Origin: UBA5336 sp964506685
Lineage (GTDB): Bacteria > Pseudomonadota > Alphaproteobacteria > Caulobacterales > Hyphomonadaceae
Length of the DNA stretch: 7,418 nucleotides
Reading direction: 5' to 3'
Assembly (NCBI GenBank): GCA_964506685.1
Contig: CAZDMQ010000103.1
Coordinates: forward strand, 1 to 7,418
Positions 5,688 to 7,418 of this stretch are shown piece after piece. The notes beneath the pieces were generated by a model that was given only the letters and a program-made list of their open reading frames with translations, had not been told where the DNA came from and did no database searches. Positions within the stretch are counted from its first letter, which is position 1; every line of letters begins with the position of its first letter. A program made the position numbers and the translations under genes.

Positions 5688-6590
5688 TCAGCCTGCAGGC
5701 GGGAACGCGCCGGCCTTCGACAGGCTGGAGGCCACCGGGTGGCCGAGCACGCCCTCCAGCCAGCGGGCGGTATCGATCAGGCCGGCCAGGTCGAGCCCGG
5801 TCTCATAGCCGGCGCGATGGAGCATGTAGACGACATCCTCGGTGGCGACATTGCCGGTGGCGGCGGGGGCGAAGGGGCAGCCGCCAATGCCGCCGCAGCT
5901 GGCATCGATGACATCCACGCCGGCCTCGACGGCGGCGAAGACATTGGCAAGGGCGGCGCCGCGCGTGTCGTGGAAATGCATGCGCAGGGAGACATCGGGC
6001 GCTTCCATGCGCACCCGTTCGATCCGGTCGCGGACCTCCCAGGGCGTGGCGACGCCGATCGTGTCGCCGAGGGCCAGTTCCCACACCCCGGCCAGCTGGG
6101 TGCGGGCGGCGAGGTTGGCGACCACGGCCGGGTCGACCTCGCCATCATAGGGGTCGCCGAAGGCCACCGAGATCGTCGCCGACAGCGGGAGAGCGGCCTC
6201 ATGCACCAGCGGCGCGCAGGCGGCCAGCATGTCTGCGCTTTCGGTCGGGCTCATGCCCTGGTTGCGGCGGCCGAAGCCCTCGCCCGCGACCAGGACGAAA
6301 TTGATCTCGTCGGCGCCGGCATCGATCGCCCGCCGCACGCCCTTCTCATTGAGGGCGAGGGCGATGTGTTTCGTCCGCGCGGTGCGGTCGAGACCGGCAA
6401 AGACAGCGGCGCTGTCGGCCATTTTCGGCACGGCACGGGGGGAGACGAAACTGCCGCTCTCCATGCGGACGACGCCGCAATCGGTGAGCCGGGCGATGAA
6501 GTCGAGCTTCTGCCCGGTGGTCAGCTGGGCCGGGTCGTTCTGCAACCCGTCGCGCGGGCCGACTTCGACGAGGGTGATGGGACGGGTCAT
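5688..6590 (-). CDS. Hydroxymethylglutaryl-CoA lyase
   Basis: A TIM-barrel lyase that splits 3-hydroxy-3-methylglutaryl-CoA into acetyl-CoA and acetoacetate, the last step of leucine catabolism. The 300 residues fit the bacterial family. VGPRDGLQN (10-18) supplies Arg13 and Asp14, MESGSFVSP (43-51) supplies Glu44, HFHDTRGAALAN (205-216) supplies metal ligands His205 and His207, and GGIGGCPFAP (233-242) supplies Cys238. GNVATED (246-252) supplies Asn247. As I recall human numbering (R41, D42, E72, H233, H235, C266, N275), every one is shifted by exactly 28, so all catalytic and metal residues are present. ELALGDTIGVATP (171-183) is also typical. The related isopropylmalate synthases lack this residue set. 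No Shine-Dalgarno is evident before the ATG (upstream TAGTCTTACGCCC). The gene precedes a crotonase by 67 bp on the same strand. An upstream crotonase is separated by a 246-bp gap containing a REP-like element. Confidence 0.95.
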   Translation of the reverse strand: MTRPITLVEVGPRDGLQNDPAQLTTGQKLDFIARLTDCGVVRMESGSFVSPRAVPKMADSAAVFAGLDRTARTKHIALALNEKGVRRAIDAGADEINFVLVAGEGFGRRNQGMSPTESADMLAACAPLVHEAALPLSATISVAFGDPYDGEVDPAVVANLAARTQLAGVWELALGDTIGVATPWEVRDRIERVRMEAPDVSLRMHFHDTRGAALANVFAAVEAGVDVIDASCGGIGGCPFAPAATGNVATEDVVYMLHRAGYETGLDLAGLIDTARWLEGVLGHPVASSLSKAGAFPPAG

Positions 6591-6690
6591 GGGCGTAAGA
6601 CTAGCGCGTTTTTGTGGGCGCTGGGAATGGCGAAGGTGGGGGGCTGCTGGTTTGGAGGAATGGCACGCGCGGCGCCCGGTCCTCCGCAGC

Positions 6691-6723
6691 GTAAGGCGGG
6701 TTGAGACGCAGCCGACACCCGCC
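6691..6723 (+). repeat. Left REP-like unit (GTAA foot)
   Basis: GTAA at 6691-6694 precedes stem GGCGGGT (6695-6701), loop of 15 nt, and ACCCGCC (6717-6723). It differs from the other unit at two positions inside the loop (A for G, C for T when aligned) and in the last foot base. Confidence 0.65.
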
Positions 6724-6749
6724 GGTTTATTCGTGCAACAATTACTTGT

Positions 6750-6782
6750 GGCGGGTATCGGCTGCGCCTCAACCCGCCCTAC
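6750..6782 (-). repeat. Right REP-like unit (GTAG foot)
   Basis: On the minus strand GTAG (6782-6779) precedes GGCGGGT (6778-6772), a 15-nt loop containing GCGCAGCC, and ACCCGCC (6756-6750). It is the more canonical of the two units. Confidence 0.65.
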
Positions 6783-6836
6783 CGTGCAAAATTGAACCCG
6801 GGCGAACGTGCCCTTCGGGCCAATCCCCGCCGCCCC

Positions 6837-7418
6837 CTACCTTCCCTGAAAGGCCGGGGGGCGGCGTTCGACGAAGCTTTGCACGCCTTCCCTGAAGTCG
6901 AAGCTGGCGAAGCTGCCGGCCATTTCCGTGTCGGCGGTGGCGAGGCTTTCGGCGAAGCTCTGGGTGTAGGTCTCGCGCACCTGGCGTTTCATCACCGCAA
7001 CCGAGCGGGGCGACACCTGCGTGGCAAGATGGCCGGCGGTTTCCAGCACGTGCGGCATCAGTTCGTTCACCGGCAGGGCGCGGTTGACGAGCCCGAGCGC
7101 GTCGGCCTCGGCGCCTGTGAACTTCCTCGCCGTGAAGAGGAGGTCCAGCGCATTCGCCTCGCCGACCAGCCGCGGCAAGAGCCACGCAATGCCATGCTCG
7201 GCGATGAGGCCGCGGGCGGCGAAGGCGGTGGTGAATTTCGCCTCCGCTGCGGCAAAGCGCAGGTCGCAATAGAGCGCGAAGATGAGGCCGATGCCGGCGC
7301 AGGCGCCATTGATGGCGGCGATGATCGGCTTGGGGCAGGCATACATGTAGCCGAACCGGCCCGGATAGAGCGCTTCGAGATCCTCCGCAGCGCTGCCGCT
7401 GGCGCCACCGTTAGCACT
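6837..7418 (-). CDS. Enoyl-CoA hydratase/isomerase family protein (crotonase), N-terminus outside window
   Basis: The frame is open from the window's right edge to the stop at 6837 and gives 193 residues, about the last three quarters of a crotonase. An internal ATG at 7346 is not the start. Motifs, numbered from the window edge, are KPIIAAINGACAGIGLIFAL (30-49), KFTTAFAARGLIAEHGIAWL (61-80), LPRLVGEANALDLLFTARKF (81-100), EADALGLVNRALP (104-116) and a C-terminal FVERRPPAFQGR (182-193), nearly the same ending as the other crotonase at 4835-5620. Aligned by eye with rat hydratase, the Glu144 position is Ile46 and the Glu164 position is Phe66, so both classic catalytic glutamates are missing. 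The GLIAEHG motif is shared by a subgroup commonly annotated enoyl-CoA hydratase, and its Glu74 may be the catalytic acid. The reaction is therefore uncertain. It is upstream of the HMG-CoA lyase gene on the same strand. Confidence 0.88.
   Translation of the reverse strand, partial: SANGGASGSAAEDLEALYPGRFGYMYACPKPIIAAINGACAGIGLIFALYCDLRFAAAEAKFTTAFAARGLIAEHGIAWLLPRLVGEANALDLLFTARKFTGAEADALGLVNRALPVNELMPHVLETAGHLATQVSPRSVAVMKRQVRETYTQSFAESLATADTEMAGSFASFDFREGVQSFVERRPPAFQGR

Larger units (their letters stand above)
6691..6782. repeat. Paired REP-like palindromes in inverted orientation (BIME-like element)
   Basis: Two 33-bp arms, 6691-6723 and 6750-6782, are inverted copies of each other; their inner 29 bp (6695-6723, 6750-6778) match at 27 positions. 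Each arm is itself a hairpin with a perfect 7-bp stem GGCGGGT/ACCCGCC and a 15-nt loop (GCAGCC or its complement inside). On the minus strand the right arm is preceded directly by GTAG (6779-6782); on the plus strand the left arm has GTAA (6691-6694). A 26-nt AT-rich spacer (6724-6749) separates them. REP elements moved by RAYT (TnpA-REP) enzymes carry a GTAG-type tetranucleotide at the stem foot and are often paired this way, so I infer a non-autonomous REP pair. It lies between same-strand genes and may also end or stabilise transcripts. Confidence 0.75.

Noticed and set aside
5568..6704. Long plus-strand open frame (378 codons) opposite HMG-CoA lyase
   Set aside because: It is antisense to a gene with every catalytic residue in place; its composition is that of a GC-rich shadow frame (rich in Gly, Ala, Asp, His, Arg) with no recognisable domain.
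6810..6820. GCCC-TTC-GGGC hairpin after the partial crotonase as terminator
   Set aside because: The stem is 4 bp and the nearest T run on the minus strand is about 20 nt away; the adjacent REP pair is a better candidate for ending transcription.

Overview
The window is GC-rich (roughly two-thirds G+C by eye) and densely coding on both strands. It looks like an ordinary chromosomal segment of an alphaproteobacterium. The reasons are the NDUFA9-type NAD(P)-binding protein next to pdxH, pdxH facing aroC, an acyl-CoA carboxylase of the type often fused into one long polypeptide in this class, and clustered crotonase and HMG-CoA lyase genes. The genus cannot be named from the sequence alone. No integrase, transposase gene, CRISPR array, tRNA or rRNA is visible.

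Layout from left to right. (1) Positions 3-953 (+) hold the C-terminal 316 residues of an acyl-CoA carboxylase carboxyltransferase; its 5' part is outside the window. (2) It converges with an atypical-SDR/NDUFA9-like protein at 996-1997 (-), which follows pdxH (2156-2836, -) on the same strand. (3) A 142-bp divergent intergenic region separates pdxH from aroC (2979-4070, +). (4) aroC overlaps by an ATGA a 202-residue three-helix membrane protein (4067-4675, +) that resembles the PycTM/DUF5706 family known from Pycsar anti-phage systems. (5) After a 159-bp convergent gap, the rest is on the minus strand. In transcription order it holds a partial crotonase (7418-6837), a 246-bp gap with a paired REP-like palindrome (6691-6782), an HMG-CoA lyase (6590-5688) and a second crotonase (5620-4835).

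Together the genes cover acyl-CoA catabolism (carboxylase, two crotonases, HMG-CoA lyase, fitting leucine or fatty/organic-acid breakdown), synthesis of pyridoxal phosphate (PdxH) and of chorismate (AroC), and probably respiratory complex I or quinone-related maintenance (NDUFA9-like).

The observations most worth a second look are the PycTM-like membrane protein translationally coupled to aroC with no nucleotide cyclase beside it, the bipartite REP element with a GTAG-type foot, and the non-canonical active-site positions of both crotonases. I see no clear multi-gene novel system. Several start codons were reset by Shine-Dalgarno spacing (pdxH, the PycTM-like gene, the first crotonase).
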